Origin: DRTC01 sp964521025
Lineage (GTDB): Bacteria > Cloacimonadota > Cloacimonadia > Cloacimonadales > TCS61
NCBI GenBank assembly: GCA_964521025.1
Contig: CAZFPK010000002.1
Span: 1 to 64,000, forward strand
Length of the DNA: 64,000 nucleotides
Reading direction: 5' to 3'
Below the pieces are notes generated by a model. It searched no databases. It saw only the letters and a list, made by a program, of their open reading frames with translations, and was not told the origin of the DNA. How positions within the stretch are numbered: position 1 is the stretch's first letter; every line of letters begins with the position of its first letter. Shown here piece by piece: positions 52,832 through 61,251 of this stretch. The translations under genes were made by a program, and so were the position numbers.

Positions 52832-54997
52832 TTACAGAACTTTCACATAACTTCCAATAATTTTTTTAAGTTGTCCGTTCGCAAATGAAATCGTCAGTTT
52901 TGCATCGTTTCCTCTTCCATCCACATTCAGGATAACTCCTTTTCCAAATTTCTGATGTGCAATTTTTTGTCCAACTTTATAATATTTTTGAGATTCCATC
53001 AAGGGTTTGATCACCGGTTTTACCTTCCCGAAAAATTTTGAATTAATAATTAATTCAGGTTCTTTTTTTAGATAGAATTTTTCATCTATTTCGGTTATGA
53101 ACCTGCTTGGCAGAGGATAATCAATCCTGTCAAATGTTCTTCTGGAGCGGGTATGAGTTAAAATCAGTGTTTTTTTTGACCTCGTTATAGCAACATAAAA
53201 AAGCCGTCTTTCTTCCTGCAGGTTTCTTTCGTTTTCAATGGAGCGGGAGTGAGGTAACAGACCATCTTCCAATCCGACTATGAAAACATGATCGAATTCC
53301 AGTCCTTTTGCATTATGCATGGTCATCAGTTTTACCGATTCCTCATTTTCATCGACATTATCGAGGTCGGTCTGCAGGGAAATATTTTGGAGATAGTCTG
53401 TCAATAGCGGTTCATTACCGGTTTCCGCAGAAAAATTTTCTGAAAATTCGTTCGCAGCAGCCAGAAATTCTCGAATATTTTCGATCCTGGAAATATCTTT
53501 TGGATCATCACTGAAATCATAAATTTTAATTAAGTTGATCTCACCGATGATAGATTTTATCAGTGCAGTAATGGAAAGGGATTTCGACTTTTCTTTCCAT
53601 TCGTCGATGATTGAAATAAAACCGGAAATTTTCTTTCTGGAGGAAGCATTTAAACGATCACTTTTGACGATCTTTTTCAAAGAGTCGAAAATCGGAAGAT
53701 CGTGTTCTGCTGCAAAATCGATGATAATTCCAATTGTTTTTTTCCCGATTCCTCTAACCGGGAAATTAATGATCCGCAGCAGGCTTTCCGAATCTACAGG
53801 ATTTACTAAAATCCGTAAATACGCAATAATATCTTTGATCTCTTTTCTTTGATAAAAATTTATCCCGCCAATGATCTGGTATTTGACCTTTCTCTGAAAA
53901 AAGGATTTTTCAAAAACTCGTGATTGAGCATTTGTCCGGTACAGAACTACACAATTGTTTAGATTTGTGTTTTTTGCTTTAAACCGGGAAATCTCATCAG
54001 CAACAAATTCTGCTTCCTCGATCTCATTTTCCAAAACTGTGAGTTCCGGTTTTTCCTTTGAAATTATTTTTGTCCAGAGTTCTTTGGGATGCCGTTCATC
54101 ATTATTTTTGATCAGGTCGTTTGCTAATTTCAGGAAAGTTTTCGGTGAGCGGTAATTTTGTTCGAGTTTAATGGTTAGAACATTTTTATAGTCTTTTTCA
54201 AAGTTAAGGATATTCCTGATATTTGCTCCACGCCAACTGTAAATTGCCTGGTCATCGTCCCCGACAACACAGAGATTCTGCTGATTTTGCGCGATGAGGT
54301 TGATAATCTTGAATTGGGCATAATTTGTATCCTGGTATTCGTCGATCATGATATATTTGAATTTTTCCTCGTATTTTTTCCTGATTTTTTGATTATCAAA
54401 GAACAGAATTGCCGTGTACATTAAAAGGTCATCAAAATCGAGAGCATTATTATCCAACAAGGATTTCTGGTAAGCCGCATAGATTTCCGCAACGGTTTCC
54501 GCATAGAAATTCCGTTCATTATATTTGAAAAAAAGTTCAGGCAGGATCAGGGAATTTTTTTGACGGCTGATGATGTTCCTGACTCGAATAAGAGGAAATT
54601 TATCGGTATCGATCTTGAATTTTTTATACAGCTTCTTAAAAACTTCTTTTTGATCTGCATCATCATAAATGGAGAAATTTGAATCAAAATGGAGATGTTC
54701 CTGTTCGTATCGTAAGATACGAGTGCAAACAGAATGAAAAGTTCCGATCCAAAGAGAATGAGTAGAAATGTGGAAAGTATTTTCCAGTCTGTCGCGAAGT
54801 TCTCGTGCTGCTTTATTGGTAAAAGTTACTACGAGGATATTCCAGGGAGAAATATTTTTTTCATGGATCAGGTACGCAGTTCTATAGATTACGGATCGTG
54901 TTTTCCCGCTTCCTGCTCCAGCCAGAACAAGAATAGGACCATCGATTTGTTCAACGACTTTTTTTTGTTCCGAATTTAGTTGAGATAGATCGATCAA
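52832..54997 (-). CDS. UvrD/PcrA-type helicase
   Basis: A 721-residue superfamily 1A 3'-5' DNA helicase: Walker A GAGSGKT (27-33), VVTFTNKAARELRDRL, IMIDEYQDTNYAQFKI, VVGDDDQAIYSWRGA, QNYRS, motif V LMTMHNAKGLEFDHVFIVGL, motif VI LFYVAITRSKK. The C-terminal region (YKVGQKIAHQKFGKGVILN) is the UvrD/PcrA Tudor-like tail. It acts in excision or mismatch repair and clearance of protein-DNA blocks. Confidence 0.95.
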   Translation of the reverse strand: MIDLSQLNSEQKKVVEQIDGPILVLAGAGSGKTRSVIYRTAYLIHEKNISPWNILVVTFTNKAARELRDRLENTFHISTHSLWIGTFHSVCTRILRYEQEHLHFDSNFSIYDDADQKEVFKKLYKKFKIDTDKFPLIRVRNIISRQKNSLILPELFFKYNERNFYAETVAEIYAAYQKSLLDNNALDFDDLLMYTAILFFDNQKIRKKYEEKFKYIMIDEYQDTNYAQFKIINLIAQNQQNLCVVGDDDQAIYSWRGANIRNILNFEKDYKNVLTIKLEQNYRSPKTFLKLANDLIKNNDERHPKELWTKIISKEKPELTVLENEIEEAEFVADEISRFKAKNTNLNNCVVLYRTNAQSRVFEKSFFQRKVKYQIIGGINFYQRKEIKDIIAYLRILVNPVDSESLLRIINFPVRGIGKKTIGIIIDFAAEHDLPIFDSLKKIVKSDRLNASSRKKISGFISIIDEWKEKSKSLSITALIKSIIGEINLIKIYDFSDDPKDISRIENIREFLAAANEFSENFSAETGNEPLLTDYLQNISLQTDLDNVDENEESVKLMTMHNAKGLEFDHVFIVGLEDGLLPHSRSIENERNLQEERRLFYVAITRSKKTLILTHTRSRRTFDRIDYPLPSRFITEIDEKFYLKKEPELIINSKFFGKVKPVIKPLMESQKYYKVGQKIAHQKFGKGVILNVDGRGNDAKLTISFANGQLKKIIGSYVKVL

Positions 54998-55416
54998 TCA
55001 ACAACCCAGGTTAATTTCCAGTTGGAACGAAATCCTTCCAATCCTTCGGCATTAAATGCCGATATTTTATAAAAATACCAGTTGCCGGGTACAATATCGT
55101 GGTCTCTATATGTCTGTATATGTTCATCCGAAGGAATATGGTTTTGGGTAGTAACCAGTATATAAAGACCATCATGATCCATCGAGCGGTAGATATAATA
55201 ACCGTCAATACCGGACGGATCATTATTCCATTCCATTTCCACATAATTATTTATAGATTTTGTATAATCTCCGCTTTCAACATATTCACCAAGAATAGTC
55301 AGGACAACATTGGGTGGAATATCGATATCATGTCCGTTGGGATCTAATGGATTACTTCTTTTCAGAGTACAGGAAATAAGCAGAATAAATATGATCAATA
55401 TACTTATTTTTTTCAT
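54994..55416 (-). CDS. FN3-like lipoprotein
   Basis: A 140-residue lipoprotein (LLISCTLKRSNPLDPNG, Cys16) with one fibronectin-III-like domain (VEMEWNNDPSGIDGYYIYRS, WYFYKISAFNAEGLEG). Its stop overlaps the helicase start by four bases. The LDPNG motif after the Cys is common in outer-membrane lipoproteins of this group. Role unknown. Confidence 0.75.
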   Translation of the reverse strand: MKKISILIIFILLISCTLKRSNPLDPNGHDIDIPPNVVLTILGEYVESGDYTKSINNYVEMEWNNDPSGIDGYYIYRSMDHDGLYILVTTQNHIPSDEHIQTYRDHDIVPGNWYFYKISAFNAEGLEGFRSNWKLTWVVD

Positions 55417-55419
55417 GAT

Positions 55420-55998
55420 CTAAAACCTTAAAGTCACACCGGTTGGTGTAATACTGATATTTTTTTGCTGATAATCAAAAAAAATCTCCAGCCAGAGATT
55501 TTGATTATATTCTTCGGTTACGGCAATTGTGTCATAAACAGTATAAATCCAGATTACAAGTCCTAAACCGAGAAGTCCTTGTGAATAAATATAGGGCATT
55601 TTAGCATTAGAGTAATATTGATTAATGTCTTCAATATAAGATGCATCTTTGTACTTGTTATATTGTTCCATAGATTTATCATAATAATAGAGACTTGTTC
55701 CCAAAATCGCCAGTTCTAATGCCAATAATATCTGACCTTTGGTATAACTTCTGGCAGAGAAATGACCCCAACCGGGAGCAAAAGCTGATTTGATTATATT
55801 AGTAGTGATATTTTGTTTTTTCAATTCATAAACCTGGAGTAATTTTTGTCTTTCCATCAAGTTACTACGATATATGTGCTGTTTTTCTGTTGTCTCCCAA
55901 CCATATTTATGCGGATTGGAGAATTTTTTTAGATCAAATTCACTATTAACTATTGAGAACAGGATAGTGAAAAGTAATATAAATAAGATTTTTTTCAT
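55420..55998 (-). CDS. DUF5683-like membrane protein
   Basis: A 192-residue protein with a signal peptide, then IIKSAFAPGWGHFSARSYTK and KGQILLALELAILG, a hairpin of membrane helices as in DUF5683 (AxxPGxGQxY), and a C-terminal beta segment (KNISITPTGVTLRF). Flanked by lipoprotein genes, it is probably an envelope component of unknown function. Confidence 0.65.
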   Translation of the reverse strand: MKKILFILLFTILFSIVNSEFDLKKFSNPHKYGWETTEKQHIYRSNLMERQKLLQVYELKKQNITTNIIKSAFAPGWGHFSARSYTKGQILLALELAILGTSLYYYDKSMEQYNKYKDASYIEDINQYYSNAKMPYIYSQGLLGLGLVIWIYTVYDTIAVTEEYNQNLWLEIFFDYQQKNISITPTGVTLRF

Positions 55999-56011
55999 GA
56001 TTATCGATCCT

Positions 56012-57424
56012 TTAGTTTTCCAAAATCGCTTCAGTTACTTTATTTAGAGGTGATACTTCCCTGGTAATCAAATCCAGTCTCCAGATAAAGTAATAATTAT
56101 TTTCCGGAGTAAGGATGTCATACCTGACTTCATATTTGTATTTTCCAAAAGAATAGAGAACTTTCCAGCCGGATGTTCTAACAAAATCTCCATGGATAGC
56201 TATCATGTCATTTTCAAGAGCATAAATTTTTTCTGCAACTTTACCATTTTTGTAATTCTGGATAACAAATTTAGCGAATTCAATGGGATTATTTTCAGCT
56301 TCGATAATATTTTGAGTTTGAAATACCTTTTCCCGAACCCAGGCTGTATTTCTTAAACTTGCAGATTGTTTAAACAATTTTAATGCTTCCAGGTATTTTT
56401 TTTCTTTTTCCAGAATTAGAGCTTGATCGATCAATTCCTGGGCAGTTATATAATTCTGCTTAATGATCTTAACTTTCTCAATACTGGAGACTGCATCAGG
56501 ACAATCAGGAATGATCAGAAAGGTCTTTTCGTAGACTTCGATAGCTTCATCCAAATGATCGGCTGCAACCAAAGTATCACCTTGGGCAATAAACTCCCGG
56601 CAAAGATTTTCCAACTTATCATTTACGAACGGTTCTTGTTTAGAATCATAATTTATCGCCCTTTGATAAAATTCCAGACCTTCGGAATAATTTACATTAT
56701 CCATCTCTCTATCGCCCATCAGTAAATAAACATTACCAATCTCTTCGATCAGAAGTTTTTTATAGGATGACGGCAATAGAGATAAATTGATCAGTATTTC
56801 AAGTGAAGTTTCGTAATCACCGGTATGTTGCAAGGCAATGATTTCTTCGATGTAGAAAGGCAATAACCTGTCGATGAATGGTTCTGCTTTTTTTGTATAA
56901 TCATTTTCAGGAAATTCATTCCAGAGAATGTAGTAATCATCAAAAGCTTGTTGTTTATCATCTAAATCCACACATATTTTTATCCTTTTATAAAGAATTT
57001 CCGGGATTAATTCGGAAGTTGTTAAATATGTAATGATATATTTATAGTGTTCAAGGACAGTTTCCACATCATTTTCTTTCATCGCGATTTGAGACAACTC
57101 ATAATAACAATTATCCATTTTTTCATCTGCTTTCAGGGAATTTGCCAGGTAAAAAAGGTTGTTTGCAAGTTTCCAATTATTTTTTGCAAAAGCATATAAT
57201 CCCAATTGATAATAACATTCCGATCTTTCCAATTCGGCTTTGGTGGCTAATGCTCCGTCTTTTGTTTTTTGATAAAAATTATCATAATGCTCGATCGCAG
57301 GAACATAATTGCTCTGCAAATATAAATTTTTTGCTATTTCATATCTCTTATCGGTAGTGCAACCGGTAGCAATAATAATTACCAGTAAAATGATTACTTT
57401 ATAAAATATATTCTTTTTCTTCAT
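56012..57424 (-). CDS. TPR lipoprotein
   Basis: A 470-residue lipoprotein (IIATGCTTDKRYEIAKN, Cys22) made largely of tetratricopeptide helices (LYLQSNYVPAIEHYDNFYQK, ECYYQLGLYAFAKNNWKLAN, EGLEFYQRAINYDSK) with a C-terminal beta domain (YKYEVRYDILTPENNYYF). It probably scaffolds other envelope proteins. The downstream genes at 55420 and 54994 follow closely on the same strand. Confidence 0.75.
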   Translation of the reverse strand: MKKKNIFYKVIILLVIIIATGCTTDKRYEIAKNLYLQSNYVPAIEHYDNFYQKTKDGALATKAELERSECYYQLGLYAFAKNNWKLANNLFYLANSLKADEKMDNCYYELSQIAMKENDVETVLEHYKYIITYLTTSELIPEILYKRIKICVDLDDKQQAFDDYYILWNEFPENDYTKKAEPFIDRLLPFYIEEIIALQHTGDYETSLEILINLSLLPSSYKKLLIEEIGNVYLLMGDREMDNVNYSEGLEFYQRAINYDSKQEPFVNDKLENLCREFIAQGDTLVAADHLDEAIEVYEKTFLIIPDCPDAVSSIEKVKIIKQNYITAQELIDQALILEKEKKYLEALKLFKQSASLRNTAWVREKVFQTQNIIEAENNPIEFAKFVIQNYKNGKVAEKIYALENDMIAIHGDFVRTSGWKVLYSFGKYKYEVRYDILTPENNYYFIWRLDLITREVSPLNKVTEAILEN

Positions 57425-58136
57425 CAGCTAGACCAAACCTGTTATTGTTATTAAAATTAAGATTTTCTTCTAATTTGGAAGAAAGTCCGTGAATCAATAA
57501 TATTCTTCCTGCAAAAATCAAAGGAAGTTCTAAAATTTCATCAGCATCCGGATGCATAGCATCAACGATCAACATATCGGTTGAAGGGAGTATTTTTTCG
57601 TATGGTTTTAGTGTTGTGCAATCGGATGTATAAAGAAGTTTTTTATTTTTTTCTTCGATCAAAAACGAATAAGAACTAAGATCATTCATTAACCCATTTT
57701 TATTTACAATCGGTTCATAGTTCAGGAGATGATCTGATTTTATGATACTGATTTCAGGAAAATCATTATGTATGGAAGGGATAAGTAAAAATTTAATTTG
57801 GAATGGAATTTTTGTGATAAAGGTGTAAAAAAGATTTAAAATATCTTTGAATTTTTCTACCTGTTCCGGAAGGTAGATCGTTAAATCCCGTCCTCTTTTT
57901 TGGAGATACAACATCTGAATAACCATAAAAAGACCGCTGACATGATCGGGATGGTAATGACTGATCGCGATCGCATCGAGAACATCTTTATCCAATCCGT
58001 ATTTCAGTAATTGTTTTGCAGTTCCTTCCCCGCAATCCAGGAGAATATTTTTATCTGAAAAATTTATCCAGACAGATGAATGATTTTTTTTGAGAGACGG
58101 CATACCGGAGGCTGAACCTAAAATTCTGAAAATCAT
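57399..58136 (-). CDS. RNase Z-like MBL hydrolase
   Basis: A 245-residue MBL-fold protein starting at the ATG at 58136. It has MIFRILGSASGMPSLKKNHS, LLDCGEGTAKQLLKYGL, ISHYHPDHVSG and DAMHPDADE, typical of the ElaC/RNase Z-related group. It may be an RNase Z homologue or a phosphodiesterase of the same fold. Its C-terminus overlaps the TPR gene start by 26 bases. Confidence 0.75.
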   Translation of the reverse strand: MIFRILGSASGMPSLKKNHSSVWINFSDKNILLDCGEGTAKQLLKYGLDKDVLDAIAISHYHPDHVSGLFMVIQMLYLQKRGRDLTIYLPEQVEKFKDILNLFYTFITKIPFQIKFLLIPSIHNDFPEISIIKSDHLLNYEPIVNKNGLMNDLSSYSFLIEEKNKKLLYTSDCTTLKPYEKILPSTDMLIVDAMHPDADEILELPLIFAGRILLIHGLSSKLEENLNFNNNNRFGLADEEKEYIL

Positions 58137-58141
58137 ATCGA

Positions 58142-59221
58142 TCAACTCTTTTCCATTTTTAATTGATTTTTAGGAATCGAAATCGGAACTCGGTTCAATT
58201 TGTTCCCAAAAAACAAAAAAAACAAAGCAAAAATAAGTGTGAAAATTATTAAAAGATTCACAGATTCCATTTTAAAAACCAGGATTGTAACCAGGACGAT
58301 AATAATGTTCAGCAGATAAACGATGAGAGCTGTAATTTTGGTTGATCCTAATGCTGTGCCGATACGATGTGTTGAATGATCTTTTCCGCCCTGGGTGAGT
58401 TTCCTGCCATCTCTTTTACGAGTAATACTGACCAGAGAAATATCAAAGATTGCATAACTCAAGAGTAAAACCGGTAATAGGTAATAAAAATTATTATTCA
58501 TACTGGCGACTGCAAGACGACCCGCTAAAATTCCCATTGTAGATAAGAAATACCCGATAAACATACTCCCAGCATCACCTAGAAATATTTTTGCAGGATT
58601 AAAATTATAGGGTAAGAAACCGAAAACAGAACCTGCAAAGATCAAAGAAAGAAGAGAAATAAATTCTGACTGGGCAACATAAGGCTGAGTTTTACCGATA
58701 AAACTGAAACCATAAAATCCAAGTGCTAAAATACCGGACATCCCGGTAATTATACCATCCATGTTATCCAGGAAATTTAAAGCATTCATCAGACCGACCA
58801 TCCATAACATAAGAATCGGCAAAGAAATATAAATCGGACCAAATAATTTCAACAGACCATTTGAATAAATAAAAATCAAACAGCACAGGATTTGACCTGC
58901 CAGTTTTAAAATAGGATTCATACCTTGTTTATCATCGATGATTCCAACCAGGACAATGATCAAAGCTCCGATCAAATAACCCACAACGGCTTTATTAAAA
59001 GAGTAGATGGTAGTTATTATAGCATAAACGGTGAGTACAAAAAATCCAAAAAATACAGCTAATCCTCCCAGTAAGGGAGTTGCTTTCAAATGTACTTTTC
59101 GAGCTGCGGGATTATCCAGAAAATTAGTCTTGTTAGCGAGTTTAATGATAAAAGGAGTAATACTATAAACTGAAAGAAAAGCAAGGATGAAAGCCGTTAG
59201 ATATGAATAAATTACATTCAT
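58142..59221 (-). CDS. Undecaprenyl-P sugar-1-P transferase (WecA/MraY)
   Basis: A 359-residue polytopic transferase with ATPLLGGLAVFFG near the start, DNMDGIITGMSG, the nucleotide-binding FLGDAGSMFIGY and HRIGTALG near the C-terminus. It belongs to the WecA/TagO branch rather than MraY, judging by the HR..G loop. It would start a polyprenyl-linked surface glycan. There is no other glycan gene next to it. Confidence 0.85.
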   Translation of the reverse strand: MNVIYSYLTAFILAFLSVYSITPFIIKLANKTNFLDNPAARKVHLKATPLLGGLAVFFGFFVLTVYAIITTIYSFNKAVVGYLIGALIIVLVGIIDDKQGMNPILKLAGQILCCLIFIYSNGLLKLFGPIYISLPILMLWMVGLMNALNFLDNMDGIITGMSGILALGFYGFSFIGKTQPYVAQSEFISLLSLIFAGSVFGFLPYNFNPAKIFLGDAGSMFIGYFLSTMGILAGRLAVASMNNNFYYLLPVLLLSYAIFDISLVSITRKRDGRKLTQGGKDHSTHRIGTALGSTKITALIVYLLNIIIVLVTILVFKMESVNLLIIFTLIFALFFLFFGNKLNRVPISIPKNQLKMEKS

Positions 59222-59372
59222 TCAAACTCCTTAATCATTTTTTATTATATTTGAATCTCGTTTCTTTTTTATAAATTTGTTTTTTTTGTCAATGATTTAT
59301 CCTATAGTCTCTGTGAATAACAAACTAATTGACAATATATACTCCCAAAAGAATCTGAACAAAGAGGGTAGG

Positions 59373-59819
59373 ATGAGAATTTTTAAAAACCGGAAAGCAT
59401 CACATAACTATTATTTTATAGGGGAACTGGAAACAGGGATCGTCCTGAAAGGAACAGAAATCAAATCTATCAGGTTGGGAAGAATAAATTTCAAAGACAG
59501 TTATGCTCACCTGGAAAATAATGAAGTCTGGCTTTATAACCTTCATATCAGTCAATTTGAAAAGGGAAGTTATAACAATCATGATCCCGAACGGAAACGA
59601 AAATTGTTATTGCATAAAAAAGAAATCAGAAAATTGAACAGGAAAGTAGAAGAAAAGGGATTCACGCTCATTCCCCGTGAGATTTACATTAACGATAAGG
59701 GATTAGTGAAAATCAAATTAGCGATTGCCAGGGGAAAAAGGCAATATGACAAGCGTGAGACAATTCAAAGGAAAGACGAAATGCGAGACCTGGAACGAAA
59801 AATAAAATTGAACACTTAA
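59373..59819 (+). CDS. smpB: SsrA-binding protein
   Basis: A 148-residue RNA-binding partner of tmRNA in ribosome rescue: RKASHNYYFIGELETGIVL, GTEIKSIRLGRINFKDSYAH, NHDPERKRKLLLHKKEI, IARGKRQYDKRETI. The start at 59373 follows GTAGG; a longer in-frame reading from 59277 adds 32 residues without homology. The length is normal. Confidence 0.95.
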   Translation: MRIFKNRKASHNYYFIGELETGIVLKGTEIKSIRLGRINFKDSYAHLENNEVWLYNLHISQFEKGSYNNHDPERKRKLLLHKKEIRKLNRKVEEKGFTLIPREIYINDKGLVKIKLAIARGKRQYDKRETIQRKDEMRDLERKIKLNT

Positions 59820-59942
59820 ATAATCTGCTGCTTACATAATGAAAGTGTGTTCTTCTCTTTTGACGAGAAAATGAAAGATGCTTAACCGACAAGGAACTCG
59901 AGAAAGTTAGTGTAAAATAATCAGGAAAGGTTATGAAAAATA

Positions 59943-60019
59943 ACGAACTCGTAAAAAGCCAAAAATAATAGTAAAGGCTCGAGACTAATAATGATAAAAC
60001 TGACTTTTAACAAAACCAT
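59943..60019 (+). repeat. Two-block intergenic repeat, copy 1
   Basis: Block 1 (59943-59966, ACGAACTCGTAAAAAGCC...) and block 2 (59998-60019, AACTGACTTTTAACAAAACC...) recur at 61074-61097 and 61208-61229 in the same order, with a few mismatches. The DNA between smpB and the next gene (59820-60102) shows nothing else. Confidence 0.7.
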
Positions 60020-60102
60020 AAAAAATATAAAGGACAGTTATCCGAATTTTTATAGTAAAAATTCTAAGTCGGAAACTTCGGAAAAAAACTGGAGAAGAAA
60101 TT

Positions 60103-60930
60103 ATGTGGCTCTGGGATAGTAGAACTCATCAATTCATAACAGCTAATGCTTTGAAAAAATGTAAAACTTCCTTTGTCAATCTCTTAAAACTTCACCAGGA
60201 ACTTTTTATTCTCGGGATCGAAGCTCCTGACAGGATTTTCAAAGATTTCACCAATCATTACTATAACTGCACTCCGAATAGTTCAGGTTATAATAGTGGA
60301 AGTATAATCAAGAAAATTGCTAAAGAAATCTCATTTATCAAGAAAATGTTGGAAGCTCCTGAAAAAATAATTCTCCATCCGAAAATCCATCCTTTTTTAA
60401 TTCCCATTCTCAATACTTCTCTGAAAGCATTGATCTTTGAACTCGGAGTTTTAACCCATTACCTGTCGGATCTGCATCAACCTCTTCATACAGATGGAAA
60501 AGACCGGTTCGATGATGAAATAACGGTGCATAAAATTTTGGAAGCCGATACGCGGATACATCTCGAAGATTTTAAATTGAAATTAAGGAAAAAAAGAAAA
60601 AGGATAAAAAATCCGCTGGAATATTTTGAAGAACAGATATATAAGTTCAATATAAATTATGATATTATCATTGAAAATTATTATCTGAAAAAGGGAAAAG
60701 TCAAAGAGGATCGCTGGAAAAGAACTTTTCCCATCGTTGAATTTTGTCTGAGCAAAGCTGCTCAAAATGTGGCAAATGTTTTTCTCGATTTTGAAGGTTC
60801 GACAAAAATCTTTAAAAAACAAATCCATCATGCAAAATTGATCAAAAAAATTGATAAAGCGATCGATAAAAAAAGTTATTATGAAATCAGGAAATTTACA
60901 ACCGGGACGATTTCTATCCGAAAGAGATAA
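60103..60930 (+). CDS. Phospholipase C/P1-nuclease-like protein
   Basis: A 275-residue protein opening WLWDSRTHQFITANAL, with LGIEAPDRIF and THYLSDLHQPLHTDGKDRFD. This is the Trp-His...His...Asp...HYLGDLHQPLH pattern of zinc phospholipase C/P1 nuclease enzymes. It has no signal peptide, so it may act inside the cell or be exported otherwise. Its basic tail is unusual. Assignment as a zinc-dependent phospholipase or nuclease-like enzyme is reasonable but not certain. Confidence 0.65.
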   Translation: MWLWDSRTHQFITANALKKCKTSFVNLLKLHQELFILGIEAPDRIFKDFTNHYYNCTPNSSGYNSGSIIKKIAKEISFIKKMLEAPEKIILHPKIHPFLIPILNTSLKALIFELGVLTHYLSDLHQPLHTDGKDRFDDEITVHKILEADTRIHLEDFKLKLRKKRKRIKNPLEYFEEQIYKFNINYDIIIENYYLKKGKVKEDRWKRTFPIVEFCLSKAAQNVANVFLDFEGSTKIFKKQIHHAKLIKKIDKAIDKKSYYEIRKFTTGTISIRKR

Positions 60931-60936
60931 TTATCC

Positions 60937-60970
60937 AACTTGTAATCCGGCAGCTGTCGTGACGAGTTAA
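60937..60970 (+). repeat. ACTCGT palindromic repeat, copy 3
   Basis: AACTTGTAATCCGGCAGCTG followed by a GACGAGTT arm; outer arms and centre match the copies at 11877 and 41093. Confidence 0.8.
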
Positions 60971-61073
60971 AAATTATCATCAATATTTGGAAAACAGATA
61001 ATTACTAATTTACATCCCTTTAGTCGTTGCGAGTTGAGTATTGCTGGAGTCCGTGAATGATCGGGTAATTTTG

Positions 61074-61229
61074 ACGAACTCGTAAAAAGTTAAAAATTTG
61101 CATGAACTGTCATCTTGAGCGTAGTCGAAAGATCAATAGTACCAACATTTATATGATTCTTCGACGAAGTTTATCCTGAACGATGTCGAAGGACTCAGAA
61201 TGACATAAAATGACTTTTTACGAAACCAT
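61074..61229 (+). repeat. Two-block intergenic repeat, copy 2
   Basis: Same two blocks as at 59943-60019, but separated by 110 bases instead of 31. The extra DNA is the CTTCGAC element at 61108-61205, which looks inserted between them. Confidence 0.7.
61108..61205. repeat. CTTCGAC inverted-repeat element
   Basis: TGTCATCTTGAG (61108-61119) and CTCAGAATGACA (61194-61205) are inverted ends with two mismatches. Inside are several TCGAAG/CTTCGAC blocks. Elements of this form are familiar from Bacteroidetes-like genomes. A similar half occurs at about 12105. Confidence 0.75.
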
Positions 61230-61251
61230 CAATTTTAACAAAGAAGGTTTT

